Assembly: GCA_963971305.1 (NCBI GenBank)
Contig: OZ020308.1
Coordinates: 31,587,275 to 31,651,274, forward strand
Reading direction: 5' to 3'
Origin: Arcuatula senhousia
Lineage: Eukaryota; Mollusca; Bivalvia; Mytilida; Mytilidae
DNA length: 64,000 bases
Shown here: piece after piece, positions 11,891-23,916 of the stretch
Numbering within the stretch: position 1 is the first letter of the stretch
Layout of the letters: each line of letters opens with the position of its first letter
Notes under the pieces: generated by a model
Database searches by the model: none
The model's input: only the letters and a program-made list of their open reading frames with translations
What the model was told of the DNA's origin: nothing
Translations under genes and position numbers: made by a program

Positions 11891-12354
11891 AAAGGGTATC
11901 ATTTAATGTCCCACTAGATGCACTGTTTTTAATAGTGCAACGGTTTTGAAAACTTAGGATAAGATCAGTATAGCGGAAAATGAGTATGTGTTTATACAAA
12001 CCAGATTTTCTCCTTGGGAAAAACTATACTCATATTTCCCCGTATATACTAGATCCTCCGGGGTGAAAGGTGAGTATATACGCATTTTCCGGGGGGGATT
12101 CTTCTATGAGGGAAAAATAGTATGTAACACCAGTACCATCGGAATTCCCCTTTTCAGCAAAAGCTATCAAAGTCACCCAACTGGAAAATCAATGTCAAGG
12201 TCAAACGAAAGGATGCAGCTTTGCTAAGCTACAATTGGGCTTCAGTCTATTTTGTAATGATAATAATTACGCGTTTTATTTTCTAAAAATGCAAATTACA
12301 AAATAGGAAATTAATTATGCATTCGGTGCCATTGGGTGCGAACTTGTAACTAGC
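11891..12354. other. possible foldback at 11975-12105; otherwise nothing
   Basis: 'gcggaaaatgagtatgtgtt' and 'gtatatacgcattttccg' face each other and could be arms of a small foldback element. No gene. Confidence 0.35.
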
Positions 12355-12357
12355 TTA

Positions 12358-14235
12358 GGGAGCAACCATTTGATTTTTAGGGGGCTATGGATATTTTCTT
12401 CGTCTTGCCGTTTTTGTTTTTGTTTTGAAAAAGTCGAGCCTGGATTTTTTTAATATATTCTTATTTCTAAAGCAACTTTAATTTTTTAGCCAAAAATACC
12501 ATCCTACCCCTTTTTTACCTAATGCACTGTCATGCCTTTTTATTAGCTCACCTGGACCGAATGTGAGCTATTACCATCACTTGGCGTCCGTCGTCGTCGT
12601 CGTCGTCTGTCGTCCTTTAACAATTTTTCAAAAATCTTCTCCTCTGAAACTACTGAACAGAATTTAATGAAACTTTGTATGAATGATCCATAGGGTGTCC
12701 TGCACCAAACTTGTGTTTCGATTTTTGATCCGTCAAAAAACATGGCCACCGTTACTAAAAATAGACCAGGGGGGTCAGACTACTGTTTTTGGCTTGTAAA
12801 TCAAAAAGTATAAGAGATAGATGAAATCTGATGCCACCCTACTGCTTCAGCATCAAAAGTTCTACAAAAGTCTCCATTTGGTTGAAGTTGTCAGATGATT
12901 CCTTATAGGGGTTACAGCCCCTTAAAGGTGAAAAATAGCGTTTTTTAATGTTTTTGGTTTATAGAATGAACACAATTGCAGATAGAGAAAAGCTGTTGCT
13001 TGCTTAAATGTTCAGGTCAATTAGCTCTAAAAAAGTCTCCATAGGGTCGAAGTTGTCAGATGACCCCTTATAGGGGTTACAGCCCCTTAAAGGCGAAAAA
13101 TAGTGTTTTTGGCCTTTAGAATGAAAACTATTGCAGATAGAGAAAAGCTGTTGCTTGCTTAAATGTTCAGCTCTTTAAGCTCTACAAAAATTGTCATAGG
13201 GTCGGAGTTGTCAGATGACCCCTTATAGGGGTTATAGCCCCTTTAAGGCGAAAAATTGTGTTTTTGGCCTATAGAATGAAAACTATTGCAGATATTGAAA
13301 AGCTGTTGCTTGCTTATATGTTCAGCTCATTAAGCTCTACAAAAAAAATCATAGGGTCGAAGTTGTCAGGTGACCCCTAATAGGGGTTACAGCCCCTTAA
13401 AGGCGAAAAATAGTGTTTTTGGCCTACAGAATGAAAACTATTGCAGATAGAGAAAAGCTGTTGCTTGCTTAAATGTTCAGCTCATTAAGCTCTACAAAAG
13501 TCATCAAGGGGTCGAAGTTGTCAGATGACTCTTTATAGGGGTTACAGCCCCTTAAAGGCGAAAAATAGTGTTTTTGTCTTATAAAATGAAAACTATTGCA
13601 GATAGGGAAAAGCTGTTGCTTGCTTAAATGTTCAGCTCATTAAGCTCTACAAAAGTCTTCATAGGTTCAAGTTGACAGATGACCCCTTAAAGAAGTTACA
13701 GCCCCTTAAAGGCGAAAAATAGTGTTTTTGACTTATAAAATGAAAACTATTGCAGATAGAGAAAAGCTGTTGCTTGCTTAAATGTTCAGCTCATTTAACT
13801 CTACAAAAGCATTCCATACAGTTGAAGTTGTCAGATGACCCCTTATAGGGATTACAGCCCCTAAATTAACATGTTTTCATGTTTTTGACTTTTATAATGA
13901 AAACTGTAGCAGATAAAGAGAAGCCGTTGCTTGCTTAAATGTTCAGTTCATTAAGCTCTTAACAAAAGTCGCTATAGAGGCAAAGTGTTCAGACGGCCCT
14001 TCATCTTGCACGTTTTTGGCCTACAGAATGAAGACTTTTGCTGAAAGAGAAAAGCTGTTGCTTGCTTAAATGTTCAGCTTATTTAGCTCTACAAAGTTCT
14101 TCATAGGGTTGACATCAAGACCAGGTGAGCGATTCAGGCTCCTGGGAGCCTCTTGTTTCTGGAAATTTGCCATCCTGCCTTTTTATTTCAAATTTCGCCA
14201 TAACCCCCCCAATTAAAATCAAATGATCGCTCCCT
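12358..14235. mobile_element. PIF/Harbinger-like MITE carrying a nested element
   Basis: The left arm GGGAGCAACCATTTGATTTT and the right arm (...aaaatcaaatgatcgctccc) are inverted repeats over about 35 bp. TTA lies directly outside the left arm and TTTA outside the right, compatible with the TWA duplication of PIF/Harbinger elements. The original element was only about 260 bp; the rest is the nested element at 12545-14155. Confidence 0.6.
12545..14155 (+). mobile_element. AGCTCAC...CTTG rolling-circle-like element with ~155-bp units
   Basis: The 5' hairpin AGCTCA...TGTGAGCT (12545-12569) is followed by cgtccgtcgtcgtcgtcgtc. About eight tandem units of roughly 155 bp carry 'gttgcttgcttaaatgttca', 'gggttacagccccttaaagg' and 'agatagagaaaagctgttgc'. 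The 3' hairpin AGGCTCC/GGAGCCT (14136-14151) ends in CTTG before T. Related pieces lie at 26165-27020, 28190-28360 and, reversed, 57766-58764. Confidence 0.65.
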
Positions 14236-14559
14236 TTAGGCATCATACTCATTCAATTTAGATCCTGCACAGCGGGAGCTGAATATTTTAAAACTTTGCA
14301 GTATTTGGTCATTTTGGTTAACCAGATCAAAAGTTAATGTGGGAACAAACACCAAAGTCGCATTTTTGATCACTTTTTGGGCCCCTTATTTCTAAACGAA
14401 AAACGGGAGGACCCCCACCTCCCACCCATCAATGCCATCCATCTTAGTATTGTACGGACCGTCCTTTACAAATCTCATTGCAATCGGATTACAAGATTTA
14501 AACTATGATTGCCGTGGGAATACTATTTTAAGATAACAGACATCCACGCAACGCCAAGG
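14236..14559. other. fragment of the element family at 52820-53700
   Basis: 'ccccttatttctaaacgaaa' and 'atttggtcattttggttaac' echo the tandem unit of the 52820-53700 element. No gene. Confidence 0.4.
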
Positions 14560-14564
14560 ACGAC

Positions 14565-14735
14565 CAGGGGCGGATCCAGAAATTTTCGAAAGGGGGGGGG
14601 TTCCACAAACTGGGTTCTGTGGACCAAAAGGGGGGTTCCAGACCAATTTGGCTGAAAATCTACACACAAATTTAAAAATTTCGGAGGAAAGGGGGGGGTT
14701 CCGACCCCCAAAACCCCCCTCTGGATCCGCCACTG
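14565..14735. mobile_element. 171-bp MITE with perfect ACGAC duplication
   Basis: The ends are CAGGGGCGGATCCAGA and TCTGGATCCGCCACTG (one mismatch), flanked on both sides by ACGAC (14560-14564 and 14736-14740). The interior is rich in G runs. Elements with this terminus are abundant in invertebrate genomes; I do not assign a superfamily. Confidence 0.8.
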
Positions 14736-14740
14736 ACGAC

Positions 14741-15101
14741 AGCGCAAGCATTTTACTATAATCATTTTTTGTGGTCGTTTACAAATCACTTTTTTCCTTA
14801 AAATTAATTTATTGACTCATGTACGTGACCAACAATAAATCGCACTCTTTGCCTTTTTATATATTACACATTCCTTACAAATTAAATAACGTCTCTATAA
14901 AAAATTCTTTACGATTAACATATCTTACTTGTTTAAGTGTACTTAAATCTAAATATTAGTACAAATATGTTAATTAACGATTTTTGTTCTTACAAAATGT
15001 TACCAACATTTTCTCGAATATAAAGATATTTGCCAACACCCTGACACGTTTTGGCGGTTAACAATCTCGTTTAACAGCCAATACACGGGGACGCGCGAAC
15101 A
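14741..15101 (+). promoter_or_regulatory. upstream region of the amine oxidase gene
   Basis: No TATA box at a convincing distance from the start codon could be picked out. The last 60 bases (cgttttggcggttaacaat... cacggggacgcgcgaac) are more GC-rich than their surroundings and would be the 5' leader. Inference from position only. Confidence 0.3.
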
Positions 15102-15168
15102 ATGCAGCGGCTGCTATTGATGTTCATCTTGGTCTTAGGCTGTGCCAGAGGATACGAGCGGAAGAAAG
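15102..15168 (+). CDS. copper amine oxidase, exon 1 (signal peptide)
   Basis: The exon encodes MQRLLLMFILVLGCARG followed by YERKK: a short basic start, a hydrophobic core and a small-residue cleavage region, i.e. a signal peptide or N-terminal signal-anchor. It ends at the donor AAAG|GTAATA, leaving one base (g). That base plus the first two bases of exon 2 (gt) makes a Gly codon and opens exactly into the amine oxidase frame. The pairing with exon 2 is inferred from phase, order and the expected presence of a leader. The intron is 8.7 kb. Confidence 0.7.
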
Positions 15169-15539
15169 GTAATAATTCTGAAATTTACAGTTTTAACAAT
15201 TGTAAAATTTTTGAATATCTAGAACTAATTCCTAGGCTAATGAAACTTATAATGCAGATGCTTGAGCATCACATCCGTGGATTTCGTTTTCTAGTATTTT
15301 CATAGAGATTTTTTCAAATGGAGATTTAGACATAGGGACTTCTAAATAGTGTTGGATTTCTATTTTCGCGGTGTCCATATGTTGCTACAAAGAATCAATT
15401 TAGAAAAACACCTCGTTAAATTAATTAGAAAGGTCACTTAGGGATGTTTTCGCCCCCTTTTTATAGGACTGACTTTCCAGTGCAGATAGATTTAACGAAT
15501 ATACTTAACCGATGTCGGCGGAAGGGGGGCATTTAGTTT

Positions 15540-15740
15540 TACTTACGCCCGTTCAAATTTACCATCCCCAAGCTATTCTGTGACTCATAAATCACACATC
15601 AGAATAATTGCATGACAGGTTTGTTAGTTATTACAAATTGTACGACTTTTAGAACTCTGTTTGTGACAGAGCCGATATGTAAATTTTCGTCAAACTTTAT
15701 AAAATTGAACAGTGGAAAAACAAAGTACTAGTATAATAAA
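15540..15740 (+). repeat. decayed copy of the 8022-8520 element family (in intron 1)
   Basis: 'gggggcatttagttttactt', 'catcagaataattgcatgac' and 'aaattttcgtcaaactt' match the 8022 family with many changes. Confidence 0.4.
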
Positions 15741-15798
15741 TAACGATTTTATAGCCCGAATCATTCGGTCTATGCTTCCGCCTGCCTGTCACATTTTT

Positions 15799-18700
15799 GT
15801 CTCGCCTGCGTCTTTAGTCGATGAAGGCGAGACATAGGTATTACTTTCCGGCGGCGGCGACGGCGTAATCTTTTTTGTAAGACTTTTGTGGAAAATGAAT
15901 TACAAGAAAAGTATTATAGCTAGGCATCTGATATTTGGTATATAGACAGTTGGGGTAATGGTCTACGCAACTGGCACCATGCTGTTGGACCTTGACCCCA
16001 ATTTCATGGTTCAGCGACTCTGTGAACTTAGATGGGTTTTTTTTCGGACCAAAAGACCCCTTTGTAAGACTTTTGTGGAAAATGAATTACAGGAAAAGTA
16101 TAATAGCTAGGCATCTGATATTTGGTTTATAGACAGTTGGGGTTATGGTCTACGCAACTAGCACCATGCCGTTTGACCCTGACCCCAATTTCATGGTTCA
16201 GCGACTCTGTGGACTTAGATGTTTTTTCGGACCAAAAGACCCCTTTGTAAGACTTTTGTGGAAAATGAATTACAGGAAAAGTATAATAGGCTAGGCATCT
16301 GATATTTGGTATACAGACAGTTGGGGTTATGGTCTACGCAACTGGCACCATGCCGGTTGACCCTGACCCAAATTTCATGGTTCAGCGACTCTGTCAACTT
16401 AGATATTTTTTGGACCAAAAGACTCCTTTGTAAGACTTTAATGGAAAATGAATTACAAGAAAAGTATAATAGCTATGCATCTGATATCTAGTATACAGAC
16501 AGCTGGGGTTATGTTCTACGCAACTGGCACCATGCCGTTTGACTCTGACCCCAATTTCATGGTTCAGCGACTTTGTGAACTTAGTCGGTTTTTTTGGACC
16601 AAAAGACCCCTTTGTAAGACTTTTGTGGAAAATGAATTACAGAAAAAGTATATTAGCTAGGCATCTGATATTTGGTTTACAGACATTTGGGGTTATGGTC
16701 TACGCAACTGGCACCATTCCGGTTGACCCTAACCCCAATTTCATGGTTCAGCGACTCTGTCAACTTAGATGTTTTTTTGGACCAAAAGACTCCTTTGTAA
16801 GACTTTAATGGAAAATGAATTACAAGAAAAGTATAATAGCTATGCATCTGATATCTAGTATACAGACAGCTGGGGTTATGGTCTACGCAACTGGCACCAT
16901 GCCGTTTGACCCTGACCCCAATTTCATGGTTCAGCGACTCTGTCAACTTAGATGTTTTTTTGGACCAAAAGACTCCTTTGTAAGACTTTAATGGAAAATG
17001 AATTACAAAGAAAGTATAATAGCTATGCATCTGATATCTAGTATACAGACAGCTGGGGTTATGTTCTACGCAACTGGCACCATGCCGTTTGATTTTGACC
17101 CCAATTTCATGGTTCAGCGACTCTGTGGACTTAGATGTTTTTTTTTTCGGACCAAAAAACCCCTTTGTAAGACTTTTGTGGAAAATGAATTACAGGAAAA
17201 GTATAATAGCTAGGCATCTGATATCTAGTATACAGACAGTTGGGGTTATGGTCTACACAACTGGCACCATGCTGTTGGACCCTGACCCTAATTTCATGGT
17301 TCAGCGACTCTGTGAACTTAGATGGTTTTTTTGGACCAAAAGACCCCTTTGTAAGACTTTTGTGGAAAATGAATTACAGGAAAAGTATATTAGCTAGGCA
17401 TCTGATATTTGGTTTACAGACAGTTGGGGTTGGTCTACGCAACTGGCACCATGCCGTTTGACCCTGACCCCAATTTCATGGTTCAGCGATTCTGTCAACT
17501 TAGATGTTTTTTGGACCAAAAGACTCCTTTGTAAGACTTTAATGGAAAATGAATTACAAAGAAAGTATAATAGCTATGCATCTGATATCTAGTATACAGA
17601 CAGCTGGGGTTATGTTCTACGCAACTGGCACCATGCCGTTTGATTTTGACCCCAATTTCATGGTTCAGCGACTCTGTGGACTTAGATGTTTTTTTTTCGG
17701 ACCAAAAAACCCCTTTGTAAGACTTTTGTGGAAAATGAATTACAGGAAAAGTATAATAGCTAGGCATCTGATATCTAGTATACAGACAGTTGGGGTTATG
17801 GTCACACAACTGGCACCATGCTGTTGGACCCTGACCCCAATTTCATGGTTCAGCGACTCTGTGGACTTAGATGTTTTTTTCGGACCAAAAGACCCCTTTG
17901 TAAGACTTTTGTGGAAAATGAATTACAGGAAAAGTATAATAGGCTAGGCATCTGATATTTGGTATACAGACAGTTGGGGTTATGGTCTACACAACTGGTA
18001 CCATGCCGGTTGACCCTGACCCGGTTCAGCGACTCTGTGAACTTAGATGGTTTTTTTTTCGGACCAAAAGACCCCTTTGTAAGACTTTTGTGGAAAATGA
18101 ATTACAGGAAAAGTATAATAGCTAGGCATCTGATATCTAGTATACAGACAGCTGGGGTTATGGTCTACGCAACTGGCACCATGCTGTTTGACCCTGACCC
18201 CAATTTCATGGTTCAGCGACTCTGTGGACTTAGATGTTTTTTCGGACCAAAAGACCCCTTTGTAAGACTTTTGTGGAAAATGAATTACAGGAAAAGTATA
18301 ATAGGCTAGGCATCTGATATTTGGTATACAGACAGTTGGGGTTATGGTCTACGCAACTGGCACCATGCCGGTTGACCCTGACCCAAATTTCATGGTTCAG
18401 CGACTCTGTCAACTTAGAAATTTTTTGGACCAAAAGACTCCTTTGTAAGACTTTAATGGAAAATAAATTACAAGAAAAGTATAATAGCTATGCATCTGAT
18501 ATCTAGTATACAGACAGCTGGGGTTATGTTCTACGCAACTGGCACAAATGCCGTTTGACTCTGACCCCAATTTCATGGTTCAGCGACTTTGTGAACTTAG
18601 TCGGTTTTTTTGGACCAAAAGACCCCTTTGTAAGACTTTTGTGGAAAATGAATTACAGGAAAAGTATATTAGCTAGGCATCTGATATTTGGTTTACAGAC

Positions 18701-20381
18701 ATTTGGGGTTATGGTCTACGCAACTGGCACCATGCCGGTTGACCCTAACCCCAATTTCATGGTTCAGCGACTCTGTCAACTTAGATGTTTTTTTGGACCA
18801 AAAGACTCCTTTGTAAGACTTTAATGGAAAATGAATTACAAGAAAAGTATAATAGCTATGCATCTGATATCTAGTATACAGACAGCTGGGGTTATGGTCT
18901 ACGCAACTGGCACCATGCCGTTTGACCCTGACCCCAATTTCATGGTTCAGCGATTCTGTCAACTTAGATGTTTTTTTGGACCAAAAGACTCCTTTGTAAG
19001 ACTTTAATGGAAAATGAATTACAAAGAAAGTATAATAGCTATGCATCTGATATCTAGTATACAGACAGCTGGGGTTATGTTCTACGCAACTGGCACCATG
19101 CCGTTTGATTTTGACCCCAATTTCATGGTTCAGCGACTCTGTGGACTTAGATGTTTTTTTTTCGGACCAAAAAACCCCTTTGTAAGACTTTTGTGGAAAA
19201 TGAATTACAGGAAAAGTATAATATCTAGGCATCTGATATCTAGTATACAGACAGTTGGGGTTATGGTCTACACAACTGGCACCATGCTGTTGGACCCTGA
19301 CCCCAATTTCATGGTTCAGCGACTCTGTGAACTTAGATGGTTTTTTTGGACCAAAAGACTCCTTTGTAAGACTTTTGTGGAAAATGAATTACAGGAAAAG
19401 TATATTAGCTAGGCATCTGATATTTGGTTTACAGACAGTTGGGGTTATGGTCTACGCAACTGGCACCATGCTGTTGGACCCTGACCACAATTTCATGGTT
19501 CAGCGACTCTGTGAACTTAGATGTTTTTTTTCGGACCAAAAGACCCCTTTGTAAGACTTTAATGGAAAATGAATTACAGGAAAAGTATGATAGCTAGGCA
19601 TCTGATATTTGGTTTACAGACAGTTGGGGTTATGGTCTACGCAACTGGCACCATGCCGGTTGACCCTGACCCCAATTACATGGTTCAGCGACTCTGTCAA
19701 CTTAGATGTTTTTTGGACCAAAAGACTCCTTTGTAAGACTTTAATGGAAAATGAATTACAAGAAAAGTATAATAGCTATGCATCTGATATCTAGTATACA
19801 GACAGTTGGGGTTATGGTCTACGCAACTGGCACCATGCCGTTTGACCCTGACCCCAATTTCATGGTTCAGCGATTCTGTGGACTTAGATGATTTTTGGTT
19901 TGTGGAAAATAAATTAAGTTAAAAGTATAATAGCTAGGCATCTGATATTTGGTATACAGACATTTGGGGTTTAGGTCTACACAAATGACACCATGCTGTG
20001 TGACCCTGATCCCATTATCATGGTTCAGTGACTTTGTGAACTTAGATGATTTTTGGGTGGAAAATGAGTTAAGTAAAAAAGTATAATATTATAGCTAGGC
20101 ATCTGATGTTTGGGAATTATGGTATATGCAACTGATGTCACCATGTAATGTGACCTTGACCCCATTTTCATGGTTGGATGACTTAGTGAATGTTGGTATT
20201 TTTTCATTGTTTCTCAATAACAATGGTATCTAGAACACACTTCAGACATTTTTGTGATGGTTAAATGGAATTCTGTCATCGCACATGACCTTGTCCTTAA
20301 CTTTTCTGAAGGCCCAGCTAGACCTTCAATGAGTTCTGTAATGGTGCCGACAGGCGAGACATACTTTAGTGTCAACTCTTG
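15799..20381 (+). mobile_element. element bounded by GTCTCGCC hairpin and CTTG end, expanded by satellite
   Basis: It opens with a hairpin (GTCTCGCCT at 15799-15807, AGGCGAGAC at 15825-15833) and closes with 'ggcgagacatactttagtgt' and CTTG|T at 20378-20381, the same terminus as the element ending at 9959. The satellite array fills nearly all of its length. It lies wholly in intron 1 of the amine oxidase gene. Confidence 0.55.
15871..20060 (+). repeat. ~183-bp satellite array, ~22 regular units plus diverged edge units
   Basis: The phrase 'ttgtaagacttt' recurs about every 183 bp (15875, 16051, 16245, 16428, 16613, 16795, 16978 and so on to 19731). Each unit has 'aaaatgaattaca', 'ctatgcatctgatatctagt' or the variant 'ctaggcatctgatatttggt', 'ggttatggtctacgcaactg' and 'aatttcatggttcagcgact'. 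At least two unit types (tttgtgg and tttaatgg after 'gac') are interspersed. Edge units after 19890 are strongly diverged. The many ORFs of 60-180 codons on both strands here are by-products of the repeat. Confidence 0.9.
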
Positions 20382-21235
20382 TTTATATCCTCTACTACTC
20401 TTATAGACGCCTTGATGGATTTTCTTCATATATTTTATTTTGTGTTTTTTTTTCGAATTTGTGGGGTGACCCCTTAGCCATCCATGAGCTTTTTCCATTG
20501 ACCCGATAGGGTTACCAAGTTGTATCCGCTTCTTTTCCCTAACGCCTTAATAATTTTCTTCATATTTTCAGGAATTCTATCTTTTTAACTATTTCAATAA
20601 ATATTATCCAGCTTCTTTATCTTAACTATATCATAACCAATATTCAAAGATACAGTGGTAAAACAGAATAAACATAAATTTACATTTTGGGAGAAATGGC
20701 GGGCAACCTGTAAGATCTGTATGACACACAAAATAACATTATTACAAATAATTTTTATAAATTTACACAATCTAGATAGAATTGACTTTTTTTTCTTTTG
20801 ACAACAAATTACCAAACTTTATTATATTTGGTCAATTGGTATAAACATTATCACTGTAAATTTTACTTTCACAAGCAATTCTTGAACATTAAAACTAATA
20901 ATGAAATTCGTCACGAAGGTCTCTACCCTGATATAAATTACAATGAGCAACTTCTACTCTAGATAGTTGATTTGGTTGTCAAATTTTGGGGTTTCCCATA
21001 GCCATGGACGTAGGTCATTCGGGACCAAATGGGTAGACCATATTGTAACCGTAACCCCCCTTGACACCGTGGCGGATATATCTTTTTATTTTCAAGGAAT
21101 CTTTCTTATTAAATGTACAGTGGGGGATCAAGTGTGGATTTTGTTCTGTTACCCTTTCCCTTCGTTCACAGTGGCCAGTCCGTGACCTACTAATCGAAAA
21201 TTTTATGATCCGCCCCTGATTTTGATGGCCCCTTT
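20382..21235. other. no gene; intronic
   Basis: Intron 1 sequence. Weak similarity to GTCCGTCC-type repeat units around 20400-20560 ('cgccttgatggattttctt'). Otherwise featureless. Confidence 0.4.
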
Positions 21236-21600
21236 TTCATTTTTGTCTCGCCTGCGAAACGGAGGCGGCGGTGAAGTTAACTTTTGTGTGTTAGGTATGA
21301 GCACCTCCATATCTCAAGAACTTTAAGTCCTAGGTTGATGAAACTTAGTATGCGTATACCCCAATAGTAGCTTAGCACAGTTGCATACTCGTCTTTTGAC
21401 CTCGACTTTTCGGTTGAAGGACTTTGATTGTTTTTTAGGAATAACAAGGTATTTCGATGTACATACTTAAGTGAATTAACTCTTGTGTTATATTTCGTTT
21501 TTGTGGGGTTTCCTTTGCCTTCCATGGACTTAGTCATTGACCGAGTGAGGATTACCATGTTGTTACCGCTTCTCCTAAACGCCTTGACGATTTAAAAAAT
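21236..21600 (+). repeat. fragment of a GTCTCGCC-type element
   Basis: 'tttttgtctcgcctgcgaaa' and 'gagcacctccatatctcaag' match the start of the 15799 element and the 5560 fragment respectively. Confidence 0.45.
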
Positions 21601-21654
21601 AAATAAATAAGAGTTATATTTGATTAAGATGTGCATCTTCTATTTTTTCAAAAT

Positions 21655-21760
21655 ATTTTCGAAATTTTGAGATTTCTACGAAAGCCCAAAGGCTCATACA
21701 TGACTTGAGATTCGAAATTCGCGTTTCGAAATTCGAGATTCGATATTCGAACTTCATTAT
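21655..21760. repeat. arm of a TTCGAAATTCGA-type foldback family
   Basis: 'cgaaagcccaaaggctcata' then 'ttgagattcgaaattcg...' is the reverse-complement-like partner of 23430-23515. Confidence 0.45.
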
Positions 21761-21969
21761 AACGTACGCATTGGGTTTCTTTTGCGGGATCCAAACTTTG
21801 CGGATTTCTCACAAATGGAAGGTCTTTTTTTCGCGACTTCAATTTTCGTGATAATTTTTATGAAGGTTTATTCTGTATATATAATATTTACCATATTTTA
21901 TTATTCGCAGTTTTTGAATTATCACAGAAAAAAATAAATAAACGCTCGAGAAAAAACACGTGTCATTAA

Positions 21970-23002
21970 GGGGATACGTTATGTTAAGGTTAATGTGGAC
22001 ACCTATACTGAAAAAAATTCTGTCATTAAACATTTGATTTTATGGTCTAAAATGAAACATGTTATTAATATCCTTTATTTAAAATAAAAATAAGTATATA
22101 GGTCACCATGCTCGTTTTTGCAATATAAGTGGTTAAAGTATGCCTGAATTACAATAGATTATATAGGAAACGCCAAATTTTAGGCATAAAACCATGTCTC
22201 AGAAAAATTCCTTACAATAGGATCTTGTTTTTATTTTGTCAAAAGTTATATTTTTACCTATATATTAAAATAAGACATAGAAAACAAGGGGTCACCAGCT
22301 TAGATTTTTGTCTACTGTTCAATTCCATTATAAATTTAATGTAATTTTGAAGTGAGTTATCTCCCTTGTTTTTGTCAAAAATTGTGTTATTCAAGAAACG
22401 ATTGATGCAATTGTTAAATGATTGAATATTTATTACTCATTTCAATAAATTCAAATATTCTATTTTTTATTATTGACTTTATAGACACTGATCTTAAATT
22501 TTGCATTTTTAAAGGTCCAAAAGTCATGTGACACCTGTCTGCATTAACCACGACGTTATCGATAAAATTTACCTGTGAAACAGAAAAACGTCCCTTTTCG
22601 ATTTGAAACGCAACGTCAATTTTACTTGAACAGCGTTGAACTTTAACGCTATTGTTTATCTTTGATGTAAATTTATGAAAAAAGATGGTCCATGACCTAT
22701 GACCTAAATATATATCATTGTTTAGAGAAAGAGTTGGACTTTCTTGTGTTAGTTTTTGGTTGAAATGTAATGAATTTTGTTTTAATCAATGGAGAATAAC
22801 AAAAGTTTGAAAATATTTGATTTTTTCCCATTACTTCTATACACATTTCCCGCCAAAAACGATAATTTCAAAGTGAAATAACTTGAAAAATCGACCCATG
22901 ACCCCCTATTTAAAATCAATATTTCGATGTATCATGGTATTACCATTCCCTATGCAAATTTGTTTTAAAAAGTAAGATGGTAGACCAAAGTAACGTATCC
23001 CC
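21970..23002. mobile_element. 1.03-kb element with GGGGATACGTTA ends and TTAA duplication
   Basis: GGGGATACGTTA at the left is mirrored by TAACGTATCCCC at the right, with TTAA directly outside each end (21966-21969 and 23003-23006). TTAA duplications are characteristic of piggyBac and Kolobok transposons. No transposase remnant is visible, so it is non-autonomous. Intronic. Confidence 0.7.
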
Positions 23003-23329
23003 TTAAGCAGCTACTCAAATTGATGAGTCATTAAGTGTGCCTGGATACCTAAGGTTATAGATGATAAATATTGAAATGATTTGCCAATTGGCGTCTCCCG
23101 AATAGCCTTCACGTTGTTGGAGAAAGGTACCGGCTCTGATTCAACTGTAACTGGAGTAGCTAACTCTGATGGTCGTGTGTCAAGAGCTGGACGACTTATG
23201 CCACACAGCGAGTATTAAAGTTATCAATCACTCCATGTAATAGGGATGTTTCGGCATGATATAGCAATTTCGGGCTTGTTTCCGAAAATTCGCGCTTCCT
23301 TTTTATAACCCAAAAGATAGAGAAGGGAT

Positions 23330-23515
23330 TCTTCAAATTCCGAGTCTCGAATTTCGAATTTCGAACTTTTTTAAAAAGAACTACTTTGATTGGTACAAGA
23401 TTATAAAACAAGCAATCTGATTGGTTATAAATATATTGAATTTCGAAATTCGAATCTCCAATCTCGAATCTCGAATCACGTATGAGCCTTCTGGGCTTTC
23501 GTAGATTCCCCATGT
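23330..23515. mobile_element. AT-rich foldback MITE of TTCGAA-type
   Basis: Two arms built of 'tctcgaatttcgaatttcga' type repeats enclose a short spacer ('gattggtacaagattataaa'). The right side continues with 'atgagccttctgggctttcg', shared in inverse with 21670-21700. Confidence 0.5.
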
Positions 23516-23916
23516 CACTGACCCCATTTGGGGTTTTTGTTGTATCCACTTCCTCTAGCTAGTTGCCTTGATGGATTTAAAAAGAAATCAAGTTTTTGAT
23601 ATGATGAAGAATTATTTAAAATTTTCTCCTTTTTTAGGGAGCGGGAGATCACAGTTCTTGTTAATAGTTTCAAATAGGCACATATTAAATTGATAAAAAC
23701 TACTTTGACCTGAAAAAAAAACCACCTTTTCATAGTTTATTGTTGGATGGATAGAAAATACATGTTTGTTTTGGAATTTGATCTTCCAATGTTTTGGTTT
23801 AAATGCTACTGATGAGAGGTTACTCCTTGAAATATCGATATATAGCATATCCAAATTAACCGTTTATACCCGCGTTTTGGTATTTGTAATTTTGTACATT
23901 GTTTGTTATTTGACAG

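Noticed and set aside
15870..20060. Many overlapping ORFs of 60-180 codons on both strands
   Set aside because: They recur with the 183-bp unit (for example the same 67-codon frame at 16215 and 18230) and are by-products of the satellite, with no domain content.
15870..20060. Regular direct repeats as a CRISPR array
   Set aside because: The units are 183 bp without unique spacers, and the context is animal DNA.
23766..23916. Upstream in-frame ATG giving a longer amine oxidase start
   Set aside because: The first 50 codons look like intron sequence, TTTGACAG at 23916 is a good acceptor, and exon 1 at 15102 supplies a signal peptide in matching phase.
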